DNA of 64,000 bases from Candidatus Saccharimonadota bacterium (GCA_017480035.1 JAFVBJ010000002.1:124001-188000), one strand, 5' to 3'. Shown: positions 25,880-35,028, counted from the stretch's first letter. The notes: generated by a model from the sequence alone, not told the origin. Program-made: numbers and translations.

Positions 25880-25899
25880 AGCGTAAGCTTGATTTTTTT
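25878..25899 (+). terminator. Terminator of tRNA-Gln
   Basis: The short hairpin CAAGC-GTAA-GCTTG, followed by A and seven T, begins within the CCA end of the tRNA. It is a compact processing and termination signal. Confidence 0.75.
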
Positions 25900-25911
25900 A
25901 TGGTTTTGTGA

Positions 25912-26007
25912 TATAATAATAGGTAGGAGTATTGGCTACACGCCAAAAGGTGCACTCCTGTACTTTTAAATTTCTGTTCGCACATAATAGATGAGGAGGT
26001 GGTATGA
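25912..26007 (+). promoter_or_regulatory. Promoter and structured 5' leader, hairpin + CGCACATAAT
   Basis: The -10 box TATAAT lies at 25912-25917. The leader starts with TAGGAG and folds with GGAGT (25926-25930) pairing ACTCC (25954-25958) around an inner hairpin TTGGC-TACAC-GCCAA (25932-25946). Then comes CGCACATAAT (25979-25988) and GAGGAGG (25993-25999) before ATG 26008. The order -10, TAGGAG, hairpin, GCACAT, GGAGG matches the leaders at 4034 and 9436. Confidence 0.75.
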
Positions 26008-26481
26008 ATGCAACAGAAAACGATTACTTGTCAACAGATGGTGAAAGCCATCAGGGATGCCGTTCGAAAGGAGGCGAAGAACCAGAGCGTGTTTGTTCCG
26101 GGGGCAATTAAGATTTCTTTTATGCCCGCCACGAAAGAAGCCGATGATTTTCTCGGTGGATTTTCAGATAAAGGCGACGATGCGATGTATGAATTTAGCT
26201 ATGCGCTGTTTCCGGAGCTTGATTTCATGACGAAAGTTTCAAGTGATTATGCGGAAATCCACGTGAAGAAGAAAAAACTTCTGACGGGAAACCAAACTGA
26301 AGGCGCAACTGAACGCGTCTACATTTGGGACGATTTTCTTGACATCACGGTACGCGTTTTTGGGGCTGATACAAAAGGCTTGACGCTTGCCAGAGCTGCG
26401 CACGGAGCAATTGAACCGTTCTTTTCGGAGCGGAGTGTTGATTTTTCAGTTACGTTAGATGATAGGAGGGGAAATTTATGA
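26008..26481 (+). CDS. Unknown protein, first of a tandem paralogous pair
   Basis: 157 residues, soluble, no signal. It is paralogous to the next gene: VPGAIKISFMPATKEADDFLGG aligns with VLRLALIPQTLDADNWLGG (here about 30-52), and WDDFLDITVRVFG with FDDFLTLTVCVFG (about 112-124), each followed by a helical Ala-rich end. Start: GGAGG is eight bases before ATG 26008. Another ATG four bases earlier (26004) is out of frame and gives a 35-residue reading frame ending at 26111. It overlaps the second gene by ATGA. No family was recognised. Confidence 0.7.
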   Translation: MQQKTITCQQMVKAIRDAVRKEAKNQSVFVPGAIKISFMPATKEADDFLGGFSDKGDDAMYEFSYALFPELDFMTKVSSDYAEIHVKKKKLLTGNQTEGATERVYIWDDFLDITVRVFGADTKGLTLARAAHGAIEPFFSERSVDFSVTLDDRRGNL

Positions 26482-26948
26482 TCACGTTTACACGGCAGGA
26501 GCTTGTGCTCTCAATACTCTATGCAACACGGGAGAAGGCAAAAGATGTTTCAAAGCAACTTGATGGAGTTTTGCGCTTGGCGCTGATTCCGCAGACATTG
26601 GATGCTGACAACTGGCTCGGCGGACTTTCGAAGTTTGAAAAGTATGCAAACGTTGGTTTTGGGTGCACGAAGATTCAGAACACTGACATCATGACTTATG
26701 AGTTTGCTTTTGCAACAAAAGAAGGTCATGATGGCGGATGCGGATATCCATCCGATATGACGAAGACACATACGTTGAGAGTTCAGGCTAAGACCGACGA
26801 AGATACATTCGACGATTTTCTGACACTGACAGTTTGTGTTTTTGGCTCCGGCGACTCCGAATATGATACTGCTTGCGCGAAAGCAGCGATTAAGGAGGCG
26901 AAGAAATGCTTTGGCGGCGAAACTTTCGCCACAATCCCGGTGATTTAA
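26478..26948 (+). CDS. Unknown protein, second of a tandem paralogous pair
   Basis: 156 residues, soluble. Its order of motifs matches the gene before it (DNWLGGLSKFEK, TYEFAFATKE, DDFLTLTVCVFG, then an Ala/Lys-rich helix). It has more cysteines (GFGCTK, GGCGYP, VCVFG, ACAKAA, KKCFGG), unlike its paralogue, so it may bind metal or form disulfides. The ATGA overlap gives coupled translation, and equal expression suggests a heteromeric complex. A terminator follows. Confidence 0.72.
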   Translation: MITFTRQELVLSILYATREKAKDVSKQLDGVLRLALIPQTLDADNWLGGLSKFEKYANVGFGCTKIQNTDIMTYEFAFATKEGHDGGCGYPSDMTKTHTLRVQAKTDEDTFDDFLTLTVCVFGSGDSEYDTACAKAAIKEAKKCFGGETFATIPVI

Positions 26949-26960
26949 TCAAATGTTGAT

Positions 26961-26990
26961 AAAAAAGCTCGGATTCTTTCCGGGCTTTTT
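26961..26990 (+). terminator. Terminator after paralogous pair
   Basis: Hairpin AAAGCTCGGA-TTCT-TTCCGGGCTTT (26964-26988) with a following T-run. Confidence 0.85.
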
Positions 26991-27060
26991 GCATTTTTAA
27001 ATAGATTATGTTAAGATAAGCATAAGCGAAATAATAGTATGAATATATAGAAAGGTAAAA

Positions 27061-27264
27061 ATGGCAACTAAAAAAGCTACCACAAAAAAGACGACAAAGA
27101 AGACGGCTGTGCGAAAAAGTGTACGTCCTGCCAAAAAGGCCGCAGCGAAAAAACAAAAATATGAAGGAAATGCATATTTTTTGGGTGGACTAGCGATTGC
27201 GCTCTGTGCTGCAGGTGCATTTATCGTTTTGGCGCTTGGCGTCGGCAGTATGATTCGCTATTAG
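27061..27264 (+). CDS. Lys/Ala-rich tail plus single membrane segment (67 aa)
   Basis: The first about 36 residues are a low-complexity basic region (repeats of Lys-Lys-Thr and Ala-Lys-Lys), like the tails of histone H1-type proteins. A hydrophobic segment follows (about 42-63; GGLAIALCAAGAFIVLALGV), ending MIRY. With positive charges at the N-terminus the basic tail should face the cytoplasm. It could hold DNA, RNA or acidic lipids at the membrane; this is inference from composition only. AAAGG lies before ATG. It is 12 bases upstream of the histidine phosphatase gene. Confidence 0.7.
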   Translation: MATKKATTKKTTKKTAVRKSVRPAKKAAAKKQKYEGNAYFLGGLAIALCAAGAFIVLALGVGSMIRY

Positions 27265-27276
27265 TTTAGGAGAAAA

Positions 27277-27885
27277 ATGCGGCTATTTGTCACTAGGCAT
27301 GGCCAAACTGATTGGAATCTTGAGCGCAGACTGCAAGGCTGGGCAGATAATCCGATTAATGAAACTGGCATAAAACAAGCACTTTTGCTTCGCGAACAGA
27401 TTCGTGAGATTCCTTTTGATATTTGCTATTCATCTTCCCTTTTGCGTGCGGCGACAACGGCGCAGATTTTAATGGGTTATAAGAAAAATAGTGACGGAGC
27501 TAAGCCGATTTGTCCGATTCGATATGATAAAAGGATTCGCGAGCGCGGGTTTGGCAAGATTGATAGTCTAGTCGAAACTGAAGTGCGAGATTTTGTTTAC
27601 CATGAATCATGGGATCTCGATCTTAATTCGGGAAAATTTGGAATTGAGCCAATTCGGACGATTTATAAGCGCGTGTATGAATTTTATCACGAAGAAATTC
27701 CGAAAGTAAAAGCGGAATTTGGTGATGATGCGACGGTTTTGATCGTGACGCATGGCGGAGCATCGAGAGTGTTGAATTATGTGATTTTAGGTGGAGGTAT
27801 GGTGCCAGACAGAAATTCGGAAGTTTGGCGAAAAGCACAGGATTTTGTGCTACATAATTGCCAATTGGTTGAATATAAGATTTAG
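27277..27885 (+). CDS. Histidine phosphatase family protein (phosphoglycerate-mutase-like)
   Basis: 202 residues. The catalytic RHG (R7-H8-G9 in FVTRHGQTDWN) and the second histidine in VTHGGASRVLNY (about 161) are both present, with the acid-donor loop RIRERGFGKIDSL. The branch-2 fold hydrolyses phosphate esters (CobC/GpmB-like). It is not distinguishable from sequence whether this is a mutase or a phosphatase, but the dimer layout fits a cytosolic phosphatase. It follows the Lys-rich membrane gene in an operon and converges on murL, with overlapping stops. Confidence 0.9.
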   Translation: MRLFVTRHGQTDWNLERRLQGWADNPINETGIKQALLLREQIREIPFDICYSSSLLRAATTAQILMGYKKNSDGAKPICPIRYDKRIRERGFGKIDSLVETEVRDFVYHESWDLDLNSGKFGIEPIRTIYKRVYEFYHEEIPKVKAEFGDDATVLIVTHGGASRVLNYVILGGGMVPDRNSEVWRKAQDFVLHNCQLVEYKI

Positions 27886-29612
27886 TTTGATTTTTCTTCT
27901 TCTTTGAGCGAGGCTGGAGCTTCGAGATTGCGGTTGTCTTCAAAGAAATTGCGGAAGAAATCTTGGGAATTGTGCTCAGCGGCGTAGTCGAAATTCGATT
28001 CTGGGACAAAGAATGGGAGGTCAGCATAAAGTGGTTGCCACCAGCCTTCTGGGAGTTCAAGTGGAAGTGGGTTGCCATCTTTGTCGTATTTTTGCTCGAT
28101 AACCGGGAGTTCTTTAATTTCGGCAGCTTTGGCGTTCGCATAAGCGGCGCCGTATTGACCGTTGTTGCCGTTCGGGTTGTATTGTTGCGGTGTGGCATGT
28201 TGGTCAGCGCCAGTGAAGAATTTGTTCATGCCGAGACGAGCAGAAGCTTGGACGAGGTTGGCATTGATAGTTTCGGTCTGGTAGTTGCGCTCTTGGCTAA
28301 GGTTTTGGCTGACTAGGATTGGCGGGACTTTCATGCGGTGATGATATGCGAAGCGAAGTTCATCAACCGAGCCGACACATTCGAGCGGTTTCATCACGCC
28401 GTCGATGCCGAGCAAGCCTTTGAAAGTTTCGACAAAACTTGGTTTACGGTATAAATCGATGTCTTGGAATAGGGATTGGAGAGCCTGCGGAGCGAGGAAT
28501 GGACAGAAAAGAATGTAAGTGTTGGCGCATTTAGCACATTCGCCACACCAAGAAAGTTGACCATTTTTTGCGCCTTGTTTGTAGTTTGCTGAGTTGCAAG
28601 AACTGAATTTATAACCGTATTTTTGCCAACATTTGTTAACGAAAAGTTCGGCGATACGGAGTTCGGAATATTTGCGAATCGGCGAGCCGACTTTAATGTC
28701 TTCGGAAATATAGCGTTTGACGTATTCAGCCATGAGCTGCTCGGCTTCCCAGGTTTTTGACCATTGATGATTGACCGGAAGATCTCCAATCATGGAATGC
28801 GGTTCAGAACCTTCGTTACCGATGCTAGTTAGGATGATGTTTTGGTTATTTAAGATAGCTTGGATGATGGCAAGCGAAGTGTTGATATAAGTGACTGGGA
28901 CGTGGCCGTTCAAGCCGCCAGTTTCGTTGAGGTGGACTTGGTCGATTCCGCGGATACAGACTGACGCGTTTTTGTTGATGAGGTTCGGGAAAATTTCGTC
29001 GATAACTGCTGGATGTGCGCCCTCTGGGTCAGATGAGATATACCATGGCGTGAAATCGATATTTGCTTCGAGGAGAAGCGTTGCGACGAGTAAGCTATCT
29101 TTGCCGCCAGATTGAAGGCTGATGATACCATCGCCACGATATGGACGAGCAGGTTCAACGTTGGTTGCGGTGGCTTTGAAGTGGGCGAGGTTGTCGCGAG
29201 TCAAACCATTTTCAAAAGCGTATTGACCAAGGCCTTCTTGGAAAACTTTGTTGAAAAAGTCGGCTTGGAAACCGTCGATTGGCTTCGGGAGATGGACAAA
29301 AGGAGTCGGGTGGGCTTTGTAATAGCTGCTGCCAATCATGATGAAGGCGAGGAACATGGCATGGTCAAGAATTTGGTTGATGCCTGGGTCATCAAGGACG
29401 TTGAATTTTTTGCCTTTGTAGGCTTCTGGATGCGGAGCAAATTTGATGGTTTCGGTGAAAATTGTGTTGTCAATTCCCTGGTAGACGAAAGTTCCAGTTA
29501 GGGTTGGTTTGTCGAAATAATAGCTTAAGAATTTGAAGACGTAATTTGACTGCTCCATTGGATTAATCATGGCAGCTGGTCTTTGATTTTGGTCTTGAGA
29601 TTGATTTTGCAT
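27882..29612 (-). CDS. murL: UDP-MurNAc-L-Ala-L-Glu epimerase (MurL-like)
   Basis: 576 residues, longer than usual for the family. The PP-loop motif LQSGGKDSLLVATLL (about 166-180) marks an ATP-pyrophosphatase-type fold, and a cysteine cluster near WCGECAKCANTYILFC lies after residue 340. MurL converts the UDP-MurNAc-L-Ala-L-Glu product of a MurD variant into the D-Glu form, replacing glutamate racemase. It lies seven bases after murD in one operon with AGGAG before ATG, the same pairing as the MurD2-MurL system known from Xanthomonas. The Gln/Asn-rich N-terminus (QNQSQDQNQRPAA) and the C-terminal stretch are lineage extensions. Confidence 0.8.
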   Translation of the reverse strand: MQNQSQDQNQRPAAMINPMEQSNYVFKFLSYYFDKPTLTGTFVYQGIDNTIFTETIKFAPHPEAYKGKKFNVLDDPGINQILDHAMFLAFIMIGSSYYKAHPTPFVHLPKPIDGFQADFFNKVFQEGLGQYAFENGLTRDNLAHFKATATNVEPARPYRGDGIISLQSGGKDSLLVATLLLEANIDFTPWYISSDPEGAHPAVIDEIFPNLINKNASVCIRGIDQVHLNETGGLNGHVPVTYINTSLAIIQAILNNQNIILTSIGNEGSEPHSMIGDLPVNHQWSKTWEAEQLMAEYVKRYISEDIKVGSPIRKYSELRIAELFVNKCWQKYGYKFSSCNSANYKQGAKNGQLSWCGECAKCANTYILFCPFLAPQALQSLFQDIDLYRKPSFVETFKGLLGIDGVMKPLECVGSVDELRFAYHHRMKVPPILVSQNLSQERNYQTETINANLVQASARLGMNKFFTGADQHATPQQYNPNGNNGQYGAAYANAKAAEIKELPVIEQKYDKDGNPLPLELPEGWWQPLYADLPFFVPESNFDYAAEHNSQDFFRNFFEDNRNLEAPASLKEEEKSN

Positions 29613-29619
29613 ATTACTC

Positions 29620-30924
29620 CTATTTTAAATTATTGACTAAGGCCTGGAACTTTTCGCCGCGGTCTTTAAAATTTTTGAACATATCAAAACTGGCAGCGCC
29701 AGGGCTCATCAAAACGACAGGATGGGCGGGTTTTGTGACGGGGAGACAAAGGTCGTAGTTACTGCTGGTGTCTTCGACGATTTTTTCGGCATAATTTCTG
29801 GCTTTTTCGACAGCTTCTTCGAGTGAATCGGCGAGTTCAAATTTTTCAGGGTCAGAATTTTCAGCGAGGATAGTTTTTATTTCGCCAATTAGGATGACTT
29901 TTTTGAGATTTCTGGCGGTTTCGAGGCGAGTTTTATAATCAGAGAGGTCGAGATGACGGTCATATCCACCGGCGATAAGGATGGTCGGGTCGTTTTCGAA
30001 GGTCTTAATCGCGACGTCGGTGGCTGGAAAAGCGGCGGAGAAATTGTCGTCGTAGTAACGGACGCCGTTTAGTTCGCGGACAAATTCAAGGCGATGAGGC
30101 AAACCTTTAAAGTTTTTGATGCCAGATTTGATGCTTTCGAAGATATTTTCATTTTCGAGTAATTCATCGAGAGATTGGTTGAAAAAGCTTGCGACAGCGA
30201 GGAGTGCAGCTTCGGCATTTTCGACGTTGTGTTCGCCGGGAACTTGGAGTTCATTTAAGGCTTCTTGGACCTTTTTGGTGCGAGAGATAGGGTAAGTGAG
30301 CTTCTTTCCTTTACCGAGATTGCCGATGCGTTTACTGTTTTCGTTATTGTTGTAAAAAATACAACAATCCGTTTCTGATTGGAAACGAGCGATGTTGGCT
30401 TTTGCACTATGGTAATCTTCGAGGTTATAATGGCGATCGAGATGGTCTTGTTCGACGCGGAGCACGACAGCGATGTTTGGGGATTGTTCGAGATCCCAAA
30501 GTTGAAAACTACTCATTTCATAGACGACGATGTCATCCTCGGAGATTTCGTCGAGGACTTCGAGGCTTGGAGTGCCAATATTGCCAACAAGATAGACGTC
30601 GCGGGTCGGCCATTCGGAATTTTTAATGATTTCTTTTAAAATGCTGACGATAATAGAGCAAGTTGTTCCTTTGCCTTTTGTTCCGGTGACGCCGATGATT
30701 TTGGCTTTGCAGTTTTCGAAGAAATATTTAGTGATTGAAGTCCAGCTAGTATCGAGCGGGTGGACGGATGGGCTGCGAAAGACTTTGTCGTAATCTTCGA
30801 GTTTGAAAGATTTAATATCTTCATCTTTGAAATTATCAAAAATTTGGACGTGATCGCCGCGTTCAGTAAAATATTTTTTGACTGCGGTTCCTTCGACACC
30901 GCCACCGAGCACTGCAATATTCAT
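29620..30924 (-). CDS. murD: UDP-N-acetylmuramoyl-L-alanine--glutamate ligase (MurD family)
   Basis: 434 residues. The Mur-ligase ATP loop GVTGTKGKGTT (about 98-108), the YEMSSFQLW segment, the metal-site DHLDRH and late FNPFAATD-like YDDNFSAAFPATD show a Mur ligase of the MurD type, adding glutamate in the cytoplasmic steps of peptidoglycan synthesis. Its coupling with murL suggests it uses L-Glu (MurD2 role) rather than D-Glu. This is an inference from context. The -10 box TATAAT (30931-30936) ends six bases before ATG, predicting a leaderless mRNA. Confidence 0.9.
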   Translation of the reverse strand: MNIAVLGGGVEGTAVKKYFTERGDHVQIFDNFKDEDIKSFKLEDYDKVFRSPSVHPLDTSWTSITKYFFENCKAKIIGVTGTKGKGTTCSIIVSILKEIIKNSEWPTRDVYLVGNIGTPSLEVLDEISEDDIVVYEMSSFQLWDLEQSPNIAVVLRVEQDHLDRHYNLEDYHSAKANIARFQSETDCCIFYNNNENSKRIGNLGKGKKLTYPISRTKKVQEALNELQVPGEHNVENAEAALLAVASFFNQSLDELLENENIFESIKSGIKNFKGLPHRLEFVRELNGVRYYDDNFSAAFPATDVAIKTFENDPTILIAGGYDRHLDLSDYKTRLETARNLKKVILIGEIKTILAENSDPEKFELADSLEEAVEKARNYAEKIVEDTSSNYDLCLPVTKPAHPVVLMSPGAASFDMFKNFKDRGEKFQALVNNLK

Positions 30925-30945
30925 ATATTAATTATATCACTTATG

Positions 30946-32217
30946 TTAGAATTTTAGTCTATCTTCAAGAGAGTTTATCAGGGCTTTTTCGCAAGAGCCG
31001 ACTGTGACGAAAGCATGGATGCCACTAGCGGCAAATTCGCGAGCGAGTTCGACGATGGTGGCTTTGTCGATTTTGTTGATGATATTTGGGATGTTGTCAT
31101 AATTATTGACGGCACCAATCAAGAAGTAATCTTCGGCATAGGAATCGGCGATTTGGGAGACGGTTTGGGCGCCCATCTGATAACGACCGAGAGCGTAGCT
31201 TTTTGCGGCTTCGATTTCGGAATCTTCGATTTCGCCGTTTATAACTTTTACCATCTCGCGTTGAATGAGTTCGAAAAGCGGTTCGGCGGAATCTTCGTTG
31301 ACTTCGCCGTCAAAGTCCCAACTGGAGTAGTTTATACTATGAGAAAGACCGGAACCCATGCCATAGACTAATCCGCGACGACGAGCTTCGCCAAAAATGC
31401 GCGAGCCCATGGTCCCGTTTAGAATGTGGTTGAGCGCGCCCATCGCCATCGACTCAGCATCAGTTAAGTGGCGCGGCGTAACAAGGCTAAATCCAAAAGT
31501 GAGATTGTTGGCGTCTTTGCGGCGGATGAGAATGGCTGGAGAAGAATGAAGTTCATCGACTGGTGCGTCGAAGCGCTCGCCCGCTTTTAAGTCCCAGCTT
31601 TCGAGCATTTTAACAATATCTTTCTTGCGTTTTTTAACTTGTCCGGCAATGATGAAACGCATGTTTTTAGCGGTGTGAGTGCGGCGATAATGTTCGCGGA
31701 TATCTTTTAGTTCGATATTCTGGAGAGTGCCGAGACGCTCTTTTAAATCGGGGACGTTTTCGCCGATGGCTTTCTGGAGTCTTGGCCAGAGTAAACGAGA
31801 ATAATCATTCATATATCCGGTCAATTCGGCGCGAACATTGCCTTTTTCGCTTTTTAACTCTTCCTCGTTGAATTTTGGAGAAGTGATTGCGACACGTTTC
31901 AAATCGAGGATGCGATCCCACTCAAAATCAGCACATTCGGTTTCATAGCAGACGGAAAAATCTGAAGTCCAAGCGTTGTGATAAGCGCCGTTTTTAGTGA
32001 ATTCGGATTCGTAGTCGCGTTCGTTTTTATAGGCAGCGTTGGCACCGAAACTGAGATGCTCAACAACGTGAGCGATTTCGTAAACTTTTGGATTTTTAGC
32101 ATAACGCATGCCACCGCGAAAATGAACTCTCGTGGTCATGACGGATGCGTTTGGGATATCGATGAGAAGTCCTCTAGCTCCGTTTTTTAGCTCGATTTCT
32201 TCAACGCTGTGTTTCAT
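30946..32217 (-). CDS. M16 family zinc metallopeptidase
   Basis: 423 residues, the length of one processing-peptidase subunit (two M16 lobes). The inverted zinc motif HxxEH is intact (H50-V-V-E53-H54) and the downstream glutamate lies in the FTKNGAYHNAWT segment (third ligand about 130). M16 enzymes degrade peptides or process signal parts. No signal peptide, so it is cytoplasmic. It follows secA by six bases, in the same operon. Confidence 0.92.
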   Translation of the reverse strand: MKHSVEEIELKNGARGLLIDIPNASVMTTRVHFRGGMRYAKNPKVYEIAHVVEHLSFGANAAYKNERDYESEFTKNGAYHNAWTSDFSVCYETECADFEWDRILDLKRVAITSPKFNEEELKSEKGNVRAELTGYMNDYSRLLWPRLQKAIGENVPDLKERLGTLQNIELKDIREHYRRTHTAKNMRFIIAGQVKKRKKDIVKMLESWDLKAGERFDAPVDELHSSPAILIRRKDANNLTFGFSLVTPRHLTDAESMAMGALNHILNGTMGSRIFGEARRRGLVYGMGSGLSHSINYSSWDFDGEVNEDSAEPLFELIQREMVKVINGEIEDSEIEAAKSYALGRYQMGAQTVSQIADSYAEDYFLIGAVNNYDNIPNIINKIDKATIVELAREFAASGIHAFVTVGSCEKALINSLEDRLKF

Positions 32218-32223
32218 AGAAAA

Positions 32224-35028
32224 CTAACGACGTTTGCCTTTTTTCTTATTTTGGCGTTGTTTTTTCTTCGATTTGCGAGCAGCGTTGCGTTTTGCGTTGG
32301 CAGTTTTGTTTTTGCCGGCGGATTTTTCAGATTTGAACTCGTCATCCATGTTTTCGACGCCTTTACTGACTTCGTTTACGCCTTTTTCAGTGGAGCTTTC
32401 AGCCATTTTCGTGAGTTCGGAGTCATATTCTTCGCCATCGGTTAAGTTGGCTTCGTTGGCGTCGTGGATAGTGATGGTGAGAAGTTGCTTCAAGACGATT
32501 TCGCGGAGATTTTTCTGGAGACCATCGAAGAGTTTTTGGGACTCGGCGCGATATTCAACTAGTGGGTCACGTTGACCGACGGAACGCCAGTGGATACCTT
32601 CGCGGAGATGTTGCATATTTTCGAGATGTTGCATCCAGAGACCGTCAAGCACGCGGAGGTAGACTTCGCGCTCAACTTTGCGCATGGTGTCTTCGCTAAA
32701 TTCGGCTTCTTTCATCGCGTACGCTTCTTCGATAGCAGTGCGAGCGAGTTTTGCGCGGTCTTGTTCCTTTCTCATTTTGCCGATTTCATCGACTAAATCA
32801 TCATCAAAATCAAAGACGGCTTTGAATTGTTCTTTGAATTTTGGATTGGCACGCGAGCTGAACATAGTTAAATCTTCAGCGGCGTCTTTCATTAAGCGTT
32901 TGATTTCGTCGTGGATGTTTTCGCCTTCAAGAATTTTGCGGCGCATCATGTAGACGACTTTACGGTGGCGGTTGATGACATTATCGTATTGGACAACGTT
33001 TTTACGGGAGTCAAAGTTGAAACCCTCGATGCGTTTTTGGGCGGCTTCGAGAGTTTTTGTGACGGAACGATTTTGGATTGGAGTGTCTTCGTCGACACCG
33101 AGACGTTGCATTAAAGCAGCGATGCGGTCGCCTTGGAAGATGCGCATGAGGTCGTCTTCACAGCTCACGAAGAATTGAGTGGTGCCTGGATCGCCTTGAC
33201 GTCCGCCACGACCACGGAGCTGATTATCGACGCGGCGAGAATCATGACGTTCGGAACCAATCACGACGAGACCGCCGAGTTCTTTGACGCCTTTGCCGAG
33301 TTTGATATCGGTACCACGACCAGCCATGTTGGTTGCGAGAGTAATTGCGCCTTTTTCGCCGGCTTTGGCGACGATAGCAGCTTCACGTTCGTTGTTTTTA
33401 GCGTTCAAAATTTCGTATTTGAGACCGGCTTTGTCGAGGTATTCAGCAATTTTCTCGTTTTTGACGATAGAAGCGGAACCAATCAAAACTGGTTGGCCGA
33501 TTTTGTGATATTTTTTGACTTCTTCGACGATAGCACGGAGTTTTCCATCTTCAGTGCGATAAATTAAATCATCTTTATCGATACGTTTGATTGGTTTGTT
33601 TGGCGGAATCTGGATGACGTCGAGAGAATAGATTTGTTGGAATTCTTCGGCTTCGGTGAAAGCGGTACCGGTCATACCAGAGAGTTTATTGTAAAGACGG
33701 AAGAAGTTCTGGAATGAGATAGTAGCAAGAGTTTGGGACTCTTCTTTGACGGTGACACCTTCTTTAGCTTCGATGGCTTGGTGAAGACCTTCGTTGTAGC
33801 GACGACCATGCATCAGACGACCAGTATGCTCGTCGACGATGATGACTTCGCCGGAATTCGTTACGACGTAATCTTTGTCGCGTTTGAAGACGACTTCGGC
33901 GCGAAGAGCTTGATCCATATGATAAACAAGGCGGGTGTTTTCGCTTGAGTAGAGATTATCAATGCCGAGAATGTTTTGAACTTTGTCGATTCCGTCGTCG
34001 GTTAATGTGACAGAGCGACGTTTTTCGTCGAAAACGTAATCATCTGGACCGAGTTTGGCGGCGATTTTAGCGAATTGGTAATAAGAATCTGGGTTGTCAC
34101 CAGCCGGAGCGGAAATGATGAGTGGAGTACGAGCCTCATCGATTAAGATGGAATCGACTTCATCGACGATAGCGAAATTGAGCTCACGTTGGCGGAGGTA
34201 ATTGACTTCGTTGACCATGTTGTCGCGGAGATAATCGAAACCAAATTCGTTGTTTGTACCGTATGTGACGTCAGCGGCGTAAGCTTCTTTTCTCGAGCAT
34301 GGTTTGAGGTGGCGGAAACGCTCATCTTCGTGTTCTTCGTTGACATAGTCTTTGTCATAGACGAAGCTGGCTTCGGCGATAATCACGCCAACTTTCATTC
34401 CGAGAAAATCGAAAACTGGACCGTTCCAGCCGGCATCGCGTTGTGCAAGGTAATCGTTTACGGTGACGACGTGAACACCTTTGCCGCCGAGAGCGTTTAA
34501 ATAGCTTGGGAGCAAGGCGACAAGAGTTTTACCTTCACCGGTTTTCATTTCAGCGACATTACCTTCGTGAAGAGCGATACCGCCGATGAGCTGGACGTCG
34601 AAGTGACGCATCCCTAGTTTGCGATTTGTGGCTTCACGGACGATTGCGAATGCATCGGCAAGAAGTTCATCGAGGACTTTGTCCTCGGATTTTTTGAGGA
34701 GAGATGTTTTACTGGATTTCTTGTCTTTTTTGTTCTTTTTAGCTTTGACTTTTTCGGCTACTTCTTTATTTTGTTCTGATTTGGTGAGATTCTTGAGTTT
34801 TTCACGAAGAACTTCGGTCTGGTTCGCGAGTTCTTTGTCGGACATTTTTTGGTATTTTTCTTCAAGATTGTTGATTTCGATAGCTTTTTTAGCATAGCGC
34901 ACGAGCGTTTTCTTTTGGGCGTCACCAAAAATACCTTGAAGAATTTTGGTCATCAAAGTCTTATCGGCAAGTTTGTCGGTTGGTTTTTTCTCTTTAACTT
35001 TCTTCTTATCTACTTCTTTTTTCGACAT
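32224..35028 (-). CDS. secA: Preprotein translocase ATPase SecA
   Basis: 934 residues from ATG 35028. GGAGG lies 11 bases upstream; a GTG at 35031 would be eight bases away. The DEAD motor is visible: MKTGEGKTLVALLP, VTVNDYLAQRDAGW, IDEARTPLIISAP, TGTAFTEAEEFQQIY and NMAGRGTDI. It drives secretory proteins through SecYEG. The usual C-terminal Cys zinc finger is replaced by a Lys/Arg-rich tail of about 25 residues. An N-terminal Lys-rich extension (about 20 residues) is also present. hpf lies directly upstream on the same strand. Confidence 0.97.
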   Translation of the reverse strand: MSKKEVDKKKVKEKKPTDKLADKTLMTKILQGIFGDAQKKTLVRYAKKAIEINNLEEKYQKMSDKELANQTEVLREKLKNLTKSEQNKEVAEKVKAKKNKKDKKSSKTSLLKKSEDKVLDELLADAFAIVREATNRKLGMRHFDVQLIGGIALHEGNVAEMKTGEGKTLVALLPSYLNALGGKGVHVVTVNDYLAQRDAGWNGPVFDFLGMKVGVIIAEASFVYDKDYVNEEHEDERFRHLKPCSRKEAYAADVTYGTNNEFGFDYLRDNMVNEVNYLRQRELNFAIVDEVDSILIDEARTPLIISAPAGDNPDSYYQFAKIAAKLGPDDYVFDEKRRSVTLTDDGIDKVQNILGIDNLYSSENTRLVYHMDQALRAEVVFKRDKDYVVTNSGEVIIVDEHTGRLMHGRRYNEGLHQAIEAKEGVTVKEESQTLATISFQNFFRLYNKLSGMTGTAFTEAEEFQQIYSLDVIQIPPNKPIKRIDKDDLIYRTEDGKLRAIVEEVKKYHKIGQPVLIGSASIVKNEKIAEYLDKAGLKYEILNAKNNEREAAIVAKAGEKGAITLATNMAGRGTDIKLGKGVKELGGLVVIGSERHDSRRVDNQLRGRGGRQGDPGTTQFFVSCEDDLMRIFQGDRIAALMQRLGVDEDTPIQNRSVTKTLEAAQKRIEGFNFDSRKNVVQYDNVINRHRKVVYMMRRKILEGENIHDEIKRLMKDAAEDLTMFSSRANPKFKEQFKAVFDFDDDLVDEIGKMRKEQDRAKLARTAIEEAYAMKEAEFSEDTMRKVEREVYLRVLDGLWMQHLENMQHLREGIHWRSVGQRDPLVEYRAESQKLFDGLQKNLREIVLKQLLTITIHDANEANLTDGEEYDSELTKMAESSTEKGVNEVSKGVENMDDEFKSEKSAGKNKTANAKRNAARKSKKKQRQNKKKGKRR

